A stretch of 64,000 bases of DNA from assembly GCA_030374765.1 (NCBI GenBank), contig JARGXX010000068.1, forward strand, positions 3,720,001 through 3,784,000, read 5' to 3'. The notes beneath the pieces are model-generated. The model did no database searches and was not told the DNA's origin. It saw only the letters and a list, made by a program, of their open reading frames with translations. This stretch comes from Agarophyton chilense (Eukaryota; Rhodophyta; Florideophyceae; Gracilariales; Gracilariaceae). Every line of letters starts with the position of its first letter. Positions within the stretch are counted from its first letter, which is position 1. Both the position numbers and the translations under genes were made by a program. This document shows, in pieces, positions 9,603 through 20,175 of the stretch.

Positions 9603-12600
9603 CTATTCCCATTCCATAACGGAGAGCCAAAATTGGTCCACCTTGTCGTCGAGATCTTCCCCGTGCGGGTCCGCTGACACAGCTCGTTCCCGAGAAAGCG
9701 GGGTTTGAGTGTGCGACACCTCAGTGTCTCGTCCGCGGCGGCGGGTGATCGTCGGCTCTGCAGGCGTTCCGGGTGCGGAGTTCTCCACACGACTCTCCCT
9801 AGGCGGGGTTTCGTCATCTTTTCTGACGTCGTGCTCGGCTGGGTCGGCGGTGATGTCGCTACCCATACGCTGGGGTTGTGACTTCTCTGTCGCCGGCTCG
9901 GTCGGGCTCGCCGTTTCACTGTGAGAACTAGATTCCCTGTTAGGGCGACTGGCTGACGCCGAAACATCGTCCTTCGAAGGAACTAAGTCCTCCTCCCCCT
10001 CCTTAGGCGGAGAGCCAGGAGGCTTGACTACCTCCGGTGGGGGAGTAACTCTGTAAGAGTTCGTTGGCTGGGCCCTTGAGGGAGCGGGCCCAGGTTCGGG
10101 AATATCCGAAGTTTCCGGTAGGTCGGTTAAACCACGTTCCGGGTGCGGAAGTATAACGGGGCGGGTGTTCGAATCTCCGCCTGACGGGTTAACTTCCGAT
10201 GAATCATCCCCTGTGGAGGGCGTTGGTGCCGACACCACTTCCACATTTGGGTTGGGCGCTCGTGTGATGCGGTCCCTGGAGATCCGTTCGTGGCGGTTAG
10301 CGATATCCAATACCACCGTGTCCGGGTCTACAGAAACCACACGATAGGGTCCGTCCACAGTTGGCGAAAGCTTGTGCCTACGTTCCTTTTCAGGATTGTA
10401 GTATTCCTTTCGAAGGAAGACGAAGTCGTCGGGCTCCCCCTGAGGTAGAGGTTTGCGAAACCGATTGTCAAAGTCCTTCTTGTAGGCGCGTTGAGCTTTG
10501 CCCATTGCTTTCCGGGCTATCGGCACCATCTTCGTAAGCCACTCCTTCCAGGCTTCTCGGTACAATCCCGGTGACGGGTACGTCGACAGCGTCGGTTGAG
10601 CCTCGATGGCGACGGGCGGCGGTGTCCTCTACAGTACCAGTTCGAATGGGGATAACGATGTAACCCGATGTACCTGGGTGTTGTTTGCATACGTGATAGC
10701 GTCTGTGTACAAGTCCCAATGTTTGGGGTGATGCGCAACATACGATCTCAAAGCGTTGAGTATCGTGCGGTTAAACCTCTCCACCTGGCCATTCCCCTGA
10801 GGGTGATACGTAGTAACAAATAAATTCCTTACATCAAGGATTCGACATACATCCTGAAAGAACTTTGATGCGAATTGCCCTCCGTTGTCGGATAACAACT
10901 GCACCGGCGGTCCATATACGAACACCCAATGGGTCACGAACGCTTGCGCGACGGTAGCGGTGGTGATCCGCTTCAGCGGCACAGTTCTCGTTAACTTAGA
11001 GAATCTGTCAGAAATGACAAGCAGATACCGATGACCTCGGGGCGTCCTGATAAACTCTCCTAGGATGTCTATGGCCACGAATTAGAGTGGAGCCCGTGCC
11101 GGGAACAGCGTCAACTTCTTAGAGTGCTTCCGAAGTTTGACGTCATTCTTGGCGCAATTGGCGCAGGCTTATCTGACGGCGTAACAATCGAATGCCATTG
11201 CCGGCCAGTAAAAGTCCCTTCTCAACGTGAGGTACAGTTTTCTTCCCCCGGGGTGGGCGCCAACCTTCACATAGTGATTGAGGTGTAATACTCTCTGTTT
11301 TAGGGTGTGCAGCACCACTATCCTCGCGCGAGGTCCAACGGTCCTGATTAGGTAACCCTGATCGTAGTCCTCGAAAGGTAATTGAAATCCTCCGTTGAGG
11401 CGAGCCCAAATCCATGTACAGAATGGGTCGAGCTGTTGCTCGCGTATCATCTCCTCTGGAGAGATAGGTATAAAAGAGCCGGTCGGCGAATCCAGACTCT
11501 CGTTGACGAGTATATCGTCACAAACATCATCCGTCAGCGGTTGAGCTCCTCCCTCGAGGTCCGATACCATAAAACATGGGATGTCATCGTCCTCGTAGGG
11601 TTCCGTTTCCGCTGTGGTTCCCAAGCGGGATAGTGCATCAGCCTGAGTGTTCAGCTTCCCTTTCTTGTACAGGATCTCAAAGTCGAATTCCGACGGTCGG
11701 AGACGCCAGCGCATAAGGCGGCCCGAGGGTTCGGAGATCTCCAGGAGCCAACGCAAGCATGCGTGGTCCGTATGGACTTTGAAACGAGTACCCATCAGAT
11801 AGGGGCGAAGTGTAGCTAAGGCCCAGACGACGGCTAAACATTCTTTCTCTGAGACCGAGTAGTTCCTTTCATGGACATTCAGGGAACGTGACCAGTACCC
11901 AATAGGGTGACGTTCACCATCCTCAGAGGATTGGAACAGTGCACACCCTACTTGGTTTGCACTAGCATCGGTGTCCACTTCGTAAGGGAGCCCAGGATTG
12001 GGTAGAGCCAAGATTGGCGGTGATGTTACGGCATTCACCAGTGCCGTGAAGGCAGACGCTTCCGCGTCGCCAAAAGGTTCCAGTTCAACTGGTTGTCCCT
12101 TCGTCAGGAGCCTGTTGAGGGGGATGGCAATATCCGCAAAGTTCGGGACGAATCGGCGATACACGTTACACCGACCTAAGAAGGATCGCAACTCCGTTTG
12201 AGTTTTCAGGTGTTTTGCTTCCTTCAAGGATTTCACTCGTACTTCATCGATTGAAAGCTGTCCGGGACGGATAATATGACCCAGATACTTAACCGAATCG
12301 GTTAAAAACTCGCACTTCTTGAGTTTCAAGGTGATTCCCGCGTCGCGGAGTATCTTCATTACGTCCCTGACGTGTTCGAGGTGGTCATCCAAGTTGTTGG
12401 AGAAGACAATAATGTCGTCTAAATACACTAGACACGTCTTCCACTTGAAGGGAGCCAACAGAATGTCTATCGCCCGTTGAAACGTTGCGGGGGCATTTGT
12501 CAACCCAAAAGGCATCCTCCGGAATCGGAAAAGTCCTTGATGACACACGAAAGCCGTTTGTCTCGATCTTCCTCCCTAATAGGGACTTGCCAGTAGCCCG

Positions 12601-14134
12601 AATTGGCGTCGAGGGTAGAGAAAACAGTAGCGCTCCCAAGGGAGTCGATGTATTCGTCCATCCGAGGGATCGGGTACACATCCTTAAAGGTTACCTCGTT
12701 CAGGCGCCTGTAATCGATGCAGAAACGCCACGATCCATCCGGTTTCGGAACTAACACCACTGGTGAGGCCCAAGCGGACTGGGCAGGTTCAATTACGCCC
12801 GCTTTAAGCATCTTCTCCACCTGAGATTTCTCCTCTTCCCGAGCTTTCGGTCCAGCCCTGTAAGGGTGTTGGGCAATAGGCCGAGTGTTCGGTAACAAGT
12901 CGATGCGGTGTTCTGTAATCCCAATAGGTCCAAGGGAACCATCCCACATGGGGGTAAATTCACGAAGCATGTGCCTCAGCTTCTCCCGATGAGATGCGGG
13001 TACATGGTTGAGATCCCATTTCTCCAATTCCTGAACAGGATCCGTCTGGTCTGCTCCTGTGATAGGGGCCGTAACCTTCTGAGGTTTAAAGTGTTCAGCG
13101 TGTGGAGCTGCAGTCGTATGCTCACCGTCTTCCGCGATTTCGGCAGTGTCCTCCCCCTCCTTAGGGTCCGCCACACCAAGGACCTCTGCGATAGAGATCT
13201 TTGTAGGTACGAACGCATGCGGGTGTGGAAGAACAGAACCCAGGATCTGGTGTTTGACCAAATGCTGCGTTGTCTTTCCAAAGTTGGCTACCAAAACCTT
13301 GAAAGGTTTATCCGGTTCCACGGAGACAACCCCATTCGCAAGGGCGAGTTGACGCCGCGTATACAGAGACGGGTTCGGTTGTACCACATGCACACCAATT
13401 TGCTTGGTAACGACTGTGACCCAAACCTCGGTTTCTGGCGGGATAGCCACTGACTTCGCAACCTTTACCCGTGTAGACACCGGGTTCTTCTTCACAGATT
13501 CCTGCGCGACAGGGAGAGGAACGCGTGTTCGCGCTGCTCCCTGTAAGGGTTTACGAACGATTGGGATCGTAGACCCGTCTTCGAGTTCCACAGTTCTATT
13601 CCGAGGACGGATGGCTTCCACGAAGCGGTCGCAAAAGTCACAACCCAGTATGACTGGTGCTGCAAGTGACTTGCATACAATAAACTCTAGCTGAAAGAGA
13701 TAGGAGCCTAACCTCACCATGAGGGAAATTGTACCCAGTGTCCGCAGCGGGTTGTTGTTCGCATCGGCGATATCCAAACGTGGACCGGTACGAACTTGAA
13801 CCCGGAGCAGCGGGGGTAATAATTCAACATGAATTAAGTTAGGAGCGGCTCCTGTATCCAGGACAGATATTTGACGAACCATAAACTGGTTGGACAGGCC
13901 GAAGTCGGCCAATACTTTATAATTCCGCTTGGCCATTACCATAAATCGATCCGGAATACGGAGATTACGGGACCGTATCCACGGGCGACGGAGGATACTA
14001 AAGTATCCCGAGTTAACGTCGGTGTCAGCCGTTCTCCTTGAAAGGATAGTCACAGCTGGGGAGCGAAGCTGGAGCGCCTCGGGCGTCTTCAACTCCGGCT
14101 TAGAAGACGCCCCTCCCGCAGGGGAGACTCCCAA
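9603..14134 (-). pseudogene. pol: Gypsy-A pol: protease, reverse transcriptase, RNase H, integrase (four lesions)
   Basis: Read from 14134 downward. Protease: ISVLDTGAAPNLI (intact D-T-G-A) about 75 residues in, then FIVCKSLAAPVILGCDFCDR. RT: WRFCIDYRRLN, FSTLDANSGYWQ, MPFGLTNAPATFQ, YLDDIIVFS. RNase H: YEVDTDASANQVG, KECLAVVWAL, HTDHACLRWLL. Integrase: HHCC finger (CANC half at about 11155), FVAIDILGEF (first Asp), LLSDNGGQF (second Asp), NGQVERFNRTI (Glu), then a GPY/F-type tail to 9603. Lesions: a 1-bp frameshift near 12556 in an A run inside RT (ORFs 14134-12500 and 12548-11169 overlap there), and stops at 11169, 11082 and 10629. Otherwise every catalytic residue I can check is present. 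pol lies in the -1 frame relative to gag. The frameshift could also be a sequencing error in the homopolymer. Confidence 0.93.
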
Positions 14135-14136
14135 GT

Positions 14137-16167
14137 TTAGTTTTCCGAAGCGGACCCCACCGAATTCGGTGCAGCTGCCTCGAAGGGGAACGTTTGTTCC
14201 CCGTTCGCGGGTACAAGTTCTGTATCCCTGTCAGCAAGGTGAGCTCGGAGTATCCTTTGTTCCTCATAGGACCTACTCGGGACTCGAGCTTTCTCCTCAG
14301 GGGTCAGAGCCTCGTACTGAGCGATAATTCGTGAACCCTCCCGCAGGGGAAATGTGCAGTCTGGTGCTTTGTGACCACGGAGGTAACACAAATAGCAAAT
14401 CAGCTCTGCCCGGTTCGGTTGTGGACGTGAATCCACGCGACGTGGTGCTGTATCCCTCCATCCAGGGCGAGAGAACCGAGCAGCGATATTCGCAAAAGGT
14501 AGCGATGCGGCTGGCACCCTCCGTCCTTCGGTATAGAGCGCAGGGTCTTCATCCGTAGTCGGAGCGGATGTCGACGGCAACTCAGACGTACCCATAGATT
14601 CGGGGTTACTTCCCATGAAGTGAATGTTATCATTGACCCCAACAGGGGCAGGGCCTCCTGCGAGTGACAAAGACGAGTTACCTCCATCGGCGAGAAGTGC
14701 ACGTGTCGGCCGACTCTTTCGGTTCTGCCGGGCACGGAGAGTATCCCCCTCAGCCTGGGCGTACTGAACCAATTCCAAGTAGGTCAGCTTGCGCTTCTCT
14801 TCCCGATGTCGGGCAACCAATGCCCTTATCGAGGGGTCTAAACCATCCACAAACATGGAGCATCTCTCGTAGGCGGGGAATACATTCCCGCATCGGTGAA
14901 ACGCTTTATTCAAGCGAGTTGAATACACCGTTTCGGTTTCCATCGGCTTCTGCCGCGTATCCCGTAATGCAAGGATTGCTTCCTGAATCGCATTTCCAGT
15001 AGCGTATGACCTCAAGAGGTACTGCACCGCTTCGGGCCAGCACGTGACTCCCCCTTCCGAGGCTCGCGATGATCCACGGACGGAGTTGAACTGGTCTTCA
15101 GCCATCCCCTTTAAGAAATAGGGTAATGCAAGATACGCTTGCGCTTCACTCATACCGAGGATGTCAGCCTCCTGGACGAACCTCGCAAGGAAATCGAGCA
15201 CCAGAATTGGGTCTGTTCCTGTGAACTCCCTCTTCTGTAGGGTGATGCTCAGCCTTTTGACGTAGTCCTTGACCCTACCCGTTCCGCGGGATGTTCGATC
15301 TCCCGAAGGGTTATCCAACCGGTAATAGCGGTACGATAGCAGCTTCCGATAGAGAGGATTCGTCGGCTTCAGCTCCCTTAATCCAAGGTGTTTACTACCC
15401 TTCTTCCGGGTACGGATTGCCCCTTGAGAGGTGTAAGTAGCCTTCCACCGAGTCGCCCGGGATGACCGGCGTCCATCTTCACTATCCGAAGATTCGGAGG
15501 ACGAACTCGATGACGAGCGATTGGGATCGGAATCCGATAAATCCTCTTGGAGGTGAACCCTCTTCTTGGACTTGCGGCGGTCCCGTTTAGTGGAGCGGTG
15601 TTCTTCGTCTTCCGAAACGTCAGGTTTATCCTTCGAGGCTTCTATGTCTCCGTCCATACGGATAATGGCCTCGAGGGTGTCCAGCCGAGCTCGGAAGCGT
15701 TCCGCTTGCACGCGGTGTTCCTCCACGAGGCTCCGGTACTCCTGGACAAAGACCCCAGGGGTACCAAAGCTTTCCAAAAGGGAGTTCACATCCCTCCTCA
15801 GGGTACGAAGGTCATCGGCGACTCCCCGCACCGGGGCGTCCTCCACCTTGAGGCGGAGGGTAGTAACCTCCTGAAGGAGCTCGACGTGAGCCGCGTTGGT
15901 GATATCGATTCGAGTCTCCAGGCGCTGTAATTCAGGGCCGGCCCGACTTCGGGGTGCTGCTGAGGGGGTCTCCACCACTGGAGCTGGGCCCACAGCCACG
16001 ACCTCTCGAGGACCTGAAACCACTGAGGGTGCTCTCCGAGTGTCCGGATCGATACCGGAATCGTTCCGACCTTCGGGAATTGAGCTCCTCGGCCTAGGCG
16101 GGGCCGGGGGCTCTAAATCCGCTTGACGGTTCGATCCAGTCCTGGAACCACGAGTAGGCGGCGACAT
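14137..16167 (-). CDS. gag: Gypsy-A Gag polyprotein (676 aa)
   Basis: Intact ORF from ATG at 16167. The first 110 residues are Pro/Arg-rich and disordered. A predicted coiled coil follows (RLETRIDITNAAHVELLQEV onward to about residue 190), then an acidic and serine-rich stretch (SDSDPNRSSSSSSSESSDSE) and the capsid-like region (about 290-470, with KRLSITLQKREFTGTDPILV and ETVYSTRLNKAFHRCGNVFP). Near the C-terminus is one CCHC zinc knuckle, CYLCYLRGHKAPDC, for RNA binding. The ORF ends ..SASEN-stop at 14137. The pol frame is open across this point in -1, with the string GGAAAAC just before the stop, a possible but imperfect slippery heptamer. Gag assembles the virus-like particle. Confidence 0.93.
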   Translation of the reverse strand: MSPPTRGSRTGSNRQADLEPPAPPRPRSSIPEGRNDSGIDPDTRRAPSVVSGPREVVAVGPAPVVETPSAAPRSRAGPELQRLETRIDITNAAHVELLQEVTTLRLKVEDAPVRGVADDLRTLRRDVNSLLESFGTPGVFVQEYRSLVEEHRVQAERFRARLDTLEAIIRMDGDIEASKDKPDVSEDEEHRSTKRDRRKSKKRVHLQEDLSDSDPNRSSSSSSSESSDSEDGRRSSRATRWKATYTSQGAIRTRKKGSKHLGLRELKPTNPLYRKLLSYRYYRLDNPSGDRTSRGTGRVKDYVKRLSITLQKREFTGTDPILVLDFLARFVQEADILGMSEAQAYLALPYFLKGMAEDQFNSVRGSSRASEGGVTCWPEAVQYLLRSYATGNAIQEAILALRDTRQKPMETETVYSTRLNKAFHRCGNVFPAYERCSMFVDGLDPSIRALVARHREEKRKLTYLELVQYAQAEGDTLRARQNRKSRPTRALLADGGNSSLSLAGGPAPVGVNDNIHFMGSNPESMGTSELPSTSAPTTDEDPALYTEGRRVPAASLPFANIAARFSRPGWRDTAPRRVDSRPQPNRAELICYLCYLRGHKAPDCTFPLREGSRIIAQYEALTPEEKARVPSRSYEEQRILRAHLADRDTELVPANGEQTFPFEAAAPNSVGSASEN

Positions 16168-16374
16168 GCTGCAGACACGACACCGACGATTCGGGGTAAC
16201 GATGAAATTCGATCACGAGATTCCCGGAGAACGGATGACGTAACACAAAACAAAAATAAAAACCAATTCCACCCTTTCCAAAGGGCACCACTACAACAAA
16301 TCTTCACGACGGTGCTTCCTCTTCCAAGAGATATTCCAACACGTGGATGACCAACCCAAAAGTCCGAGAGCGGA

Positions 16375-16392
16375 TTCTAAGTCGGGAGACCA
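16375..16392 (-). other. Candidate primer-binding site of Gypsy-A
   Basis: Two bases inside the 5' LTR the minus strand reads TGGTCTCCCGACTTAGAA. A TGG start at this position matches the CCA end of a tRNA primer. The same 18-mer, with one difference, lies at the equivalent place in Gypsy-B (53559-53576), although the two elements differ elsewhere. I could not assign the tRNA. Confidence 0.7.
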
Positions 16393-16394
16393 CT

Positions 16395-17311
16395 TGTGGA
16401 GCAAAACCCGGCGACGGGAAGTGCTCTCAAGGTGTTCGAAGTCTTGCTCCCTGGGGGAGGCAGACTCAGAGACAGAGCCCTCCGTTCCACCCGTAGTGTG
16501 GGGTGTAACTCCCACGGGGGATTCCGGCAGTACCGACGGAGGTGAGGGGTAGAAACCGTTGGATCGGGAATGGGTATGGGTATCCCAAAGAATGGAGGAA
16601 AATCCGGCGAAGAGGAAAAACGGGGCGAGGGTCGGGCACTAACAGGCACCGGACCCGAGAACCAGAAAAGGGGCGAAACAACAAAAGAAACCCAATACAG
16701 GGGCGAAAACCTGTCCTCGAAAGGAAACACAAAAAGCACGCAACAAGTAAGCAGAACCCCCACGGGGTATCGTGCACGCAGGTCGTCTGAGCGGTCCCAA
16801 GGGGGTGGTTGCACGAAACCCAAACGTGGGCACTCTCCAAGTGGAGTCGTGTCCCTACGCAGGCGTTGCTAACCAGAGCCTGTTCCGGGTTGTAAGGCCG
16901 AAACGATGGCGACGAAGAACCTCTAAAGGTATCGAAGACCAACCTTGGTTTTCATTTTACTCTGAGCTTCGGACTGTCAGATCTCGTCTTCCTAAGTAGG
17001 GCCCACTAACTAAACTCTACAGTAGTGCACACCTGCTCAGGGCCATACACGTGGAGATCCCACTGTCAGGGCCCAAAAGTCCAACGTTCTAACAAATATC
17101 CGAAAATCGGTGCAACAATTAAGCCACGTGTATCACGGGGCCAATCCAACCATGGGCAATCCGAATTTTCACTTTATAGGCGAACTCTAACCAGAAAACA
17201 GTGCTACCTCAGCACACCTTAGAGGGGATCATAGTCATAACCCTCGGAGGGTTCAACCCTCATTCTATGAGTTGCATCTTCAAGTATCCTCTAACTGGGC
17301 GTTGCTCTACA
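16395..17311 (-). repeat. Gypsy-A 5' LTR
   Basis: 917 bp, same termini as the 3' copy, followed directly by AGAGA (17312-17316), the second half of the target-site duplication. Most differences from the other LTR are single substitutions; a small cluster lies around 16948-16990. Confidence 0.93.
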
Positions 17312-18571
17312 AGAGATTTCGCTCGCTTGAGGACTAGCTTGGTCTATGAAAAGCTATACCGCTATTGCGTGCCGAAGGTCAATTAGAACCGGAGGTGCAC
17401 ACTGGTGGAACACGTGGACTGCACGGATGCCGACGCTCGAGTTCGAGGCGGGCCACACGTGGCCCGGATGCTACCTAATGGTTTGTATTATTTAGTAATT
17501 TTCAGTATTTATTTAGCTACGCTATCGCTATTGAGTGTTTAGTTTTCGGGCGCGCGCCCGCTGTCAGGGGCCGCACGCCACACTACTTAGGAGGTTGTGC
17601 ACTGTTCCCAGTAAACAACCTCTTGGGAGATCCTAAGGAGGGATGTTTGGCTCTGAACGTTTCGCCTTCGGCGCGTCTTCATCGCATACTGCGTGAGCGC
17701 CCGTTGCACGTTAGTTCATCCACCCCTCTGTCGACGAGAGTGCTACCACCACCGTGGGTTCATGTTTAATCGCCGACACTTGTCATAGTCTCGTCTTTGT
17801 ATATGGTGTAGCCCCCGTTTTCCTCTTGTTATTTTTTTGTCTCTTGTGAGTGGCCGTCTTACTCACGCCGCTCGTCCATCTCCTAAAAGTGTTTCCTCGC
17901 TCTTTTTCCAAAAATATCTGTGGTACCCCTCCGCCTAGGATTGGCCACACCCCGGACTGTGCCGTGCTCATCTAAACACTCTAGGTATATCCTGCCGGAT
18001 TGGCCTCGGTCTTACATCCGACTTTTTCGTGACTTTCTAGAGTGGCTCTTTTTCTTTGCTCCGCTGAAACGCGTCTCCTCAGCCTGAGGCGTGTCTCTCA
18101 AGAGAGAAAGATCCTGAACATCTTCGTGGTGTCTCCGCTCCAAGCGTTGTCGTACAAAACTTTTTGCGCTGCGGGTTCTCTCGCAGTGAAGATGTTGTAG
18201 ACTACATCCGATTGAAAAGCGGGCATGATCAGTGCCGGTGGTGTGCGAAGAAACTGAAATGTCGAGGTGCGTTGCGGTTGTGACACAGATTCGTACCGAT
18301 GATGGGCTGATGTCGGACGCGCAAGGTGCACTGGAATCGCGAAATCTGGCGCCGCCTGTGCGGGGTGCACAACTCTCCTTTTTCGAGGACGATTTTGTGC
18401 CACTGCGGAAAATCGAAATAAAAACCATAATCGGTCAAAATTTGAGTGTAAATACCACGTTCGCAGGGACGTACGACGTACTACACGGATCCATGAAAAC
18501 GAAGGCGGAAGCGGTCATGCGGAACCCCATCGCGGGAAAAGAGTTGTCGCAATCGTTTTAATTCTCTTTTA
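17312..18571. other. Right flank of Gypsy-A; no supported gene
   Basis: ORFs up to 138 codons on minus (18428-18012) show no domain I recognise and overlap one another in different frames. The sequence holds a perfect 14-bp palindrome CGGGCGCGCGCCCG (17548-17561) and a long imperfect hairpin (about 17586-17636, arms TTAGGAGGTTGT and ACAACCTC..TCCTAA). At about 17640 the string TAAGGAGGGATGTTTGGCTC looks like a Harbinger-type terminus, but no partner was found. Part of the Harbinger element end should be here. Confidence 0.4.
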
Positions 18572-18611
18572 GTACAAAAACGCAGACTTCGGTCTGTTAG
18601 ACGTTTTGTAC
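18572..18611. repeat. Nested perfect hairpin near the end of Gypsy-D
   Basis: Outer arms GTACAAAAACG / CGTTTTGTAC enclose an inner stem CAGAC-TTCG-GTCTG with a TTCG tetraloop. It lies just downstream of the Gypsy-D chromodomain stop on the element's sense strand and just after the end of a plus-strand ORF at 18561. It could be a transcript-end structure of the element. Confidence 0.65.
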
Positions 18612-18624
18612 ATTATAACGACCT

Positions 18625-18876
18625 TCAAAGTTGCAGCTCACGAATTGCTTGAGCGCGCAAATCAGCGGTTGTAGAATGAAGTTCAAATACCCTTTCCATT
18701 AAATGTGGGAGGTCATCGTAGACCTTGCGCAGATGTACGAGCGTGTCCTCGTCCGGAGGGAAGTTCCGCCAGTGCACGATTACTTGTAGACCGTCGGCGG
18801 TGCTGGCGAGGCGTAGAAGGCGCGCGATGGGCACACCAATCTCTGAAGAGAGAACGTGTGGCATGAGCGCGCGCAA
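18625..18876 (-). pseudogene. Gypsy-D chromodomain
   Basis: The frame reads PHVLSSEIGVPIARLLRLAS, then GLQVIVHWRNFPPDEDTLVH and a terminal helix VYDDLPHLMERVF. The W-x(5)-D-E-D-T core and flanking hydrophobic strands fit the chromodomain at the integrase C-terminus of this gypsy group. It is joined to the integrase only through the frame at 19360-18713, so a shift separates it from the integrase core. Confidence 0.75.
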
Positions 18877-18900
18877 GTCGAGAATGTCGTCCGAGTAGAA

Positions 18901-20175
18901 TCACAGAGACGAGCATGTCGGTAAAAGTGCTGTTGCGCAGGTCTTCAACCTGATAATTGTAGTCATTGGTCGCACGAACAATACGGTGCGGGCCGCGCCA
19001 ACGCAGCGCGAGTTTTTGGCTATCGTGAAATGAGCGACCAGAACAAAGTCGCCTTCGGTGAACCTGGTCAGCGTGCCGGTGCTCGCCGAAGCTCGAGATC
19101 GTTTGCGATTGGACTGTAAAGCGTCGCGTACACACGGAAGGAGATTTGCCACGAGAGCTTGGAGCTCTTTGAAATTTGTTGTTCGTTCGATCGTAGCTAC
19201 CGAGACCGGTACCGTAGCCAGGTACTTGGACCTCAGAAAAACACACATTTGTGGAGTAGGGTGGCGTCCCATAAATGCCGTAATGGGAGAGACGTTCGAT
19301 AGAGCAGGAGATAGGGCGTTGTTGAGGACATATCGTACGATGGGAAAGAGATCGGGCCAATACTTGAACGACATGCGTGGCTCAGACGTGAGCGCATGGA
19401 ACGTTCGTACGAGCTCTTTACCGAACCGCTCGATGCCGCCGTTGCTCCAAGGATTGTACGGCAGCGTGAAGTGATGCGGCACCTTGGGTGTCTTCGTGAT
19501 CGATCGAACCGTCTCGTTCTTGAATTGTGTAGGGCCATCGGGCATAAGTCCATTTTGCAAGCCGAAGGCGGCGCACCAATCGACGATCGCTCGAGCAGCG
19601 TGCTCGGCAGACGTGCCTGCGCACGCGAACAACCACGCATAGCTAGAGTGGTCGTCTCGCGGCATGAGGATGTACTTAGCGCCTTCGTTTCTGGCACCAA
19701 GCCCGATGAAGTCGAACTGTACCAGATCGTTCGAACTAAGTCTGTGAACAACTAGACCGTAGGGGCGAGGGACTTTCTCCCCTCCGAGATTAGAGAGGCA
19801 GTGGATGCATGCTCGAACGAACGTACGTGCATCGGCTGTGAGAGCAGACCAGAAGAAGCGATCGCGCAAAGCCTGGTCCGTCGCTTTGGATGCCCAAATA
19901 CCGCTCGGACCAGTGTGAGCGATAACGCGCAAACGGAGCTGGATTCCAGGAGAGTCATCCGGGATCCATATCGCACCGTTTGCGTTGCTCCAGAGTCCGT
20001 CAGTCAGCTCAAAATTTTGAGAACGACCAGAAGAGGCGTCGTGTTGCGCGCGATTGAGCTCAGCGACCGTCGGCCAAATGAATTCGGGGTCGCTGGAGGA
20101 TGGAAGCACGGGAAAATGAAGGGTACGTCGTATAGTAGGGACATTAGACCAGCGGCTGAGGAGGTCGACCCACAC
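18901..20175 (-). pseudogene. Gypsy-D integrase, frameshifted near its end
   Basis: 424-codon ORF. Zinc finger: HTGPSGIWASKATDQALRDR...CIHC. Core: DLVQFDFIGLG (first Asp), GLMPDGPTQFKNE (second Asp), WSNGGIERFGKEL (Glu), so the DDE triad is complete. After FTEGDFVLVAHF the frame changes: LALRWRGPHRIVRATNDYNY and QVEDLRNSTFTDM continue in the frame of 19360-18713. The N-terminal part overlaps the RNase H ORF by a few codons. It is one of the longest intact stretches of the element, yet useless without the other parts. Confidence 0.85.

Larger units (their letters stand above)
5534..17311 (-). mobile_element. Gypsy-A: near-complete Ty3/gypsy chromovirus with an antisense ORF
   Basis: Two LTRs in direct orientation (5534-6448 and 16395-17311) both begin TGTGGAGC and end CTCTACA on the plus strand and are flanked by a perfect 5-bp duplication, AGAGA. 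Coding is on the minus strand: primer-binding site, gag (zinc knuckle), pol in the order PR-RT-RH-IN, then a chromodomain and a polypurine tract abutting the 3' LTR. PR-RT-RH-IN plus chromodomain defines a chromovirus. Between chromodomain and 3' LTR lies an extra 2.3 kb holding a 618-codon ORF on the plus strand. I count about 25 differences between the LTRs (roughly 97% identity), so insertion is fairly recent, but pol is already broken by one frameshift and three stops. At 11.8 kb the element is long for the group because of the extra module. Confidence 0.95.

Noticed and set aside
9287-9967. Minus ORF of 226 codons overlapping the end of Gypsy-A pol
   Set aside because: Low-complexity Arg/Pro/Thr translation in a frame different from the pol tail it overlaps; no motif.
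18012-18561. Overlapping ORFs on both strands (minus 18428-18012 and 18403-18098, plus 18232-18561)
   Set aside because: Three frames compete over the same DNA, none has a recognisable domain, and the region is transposon-flanking sequence.
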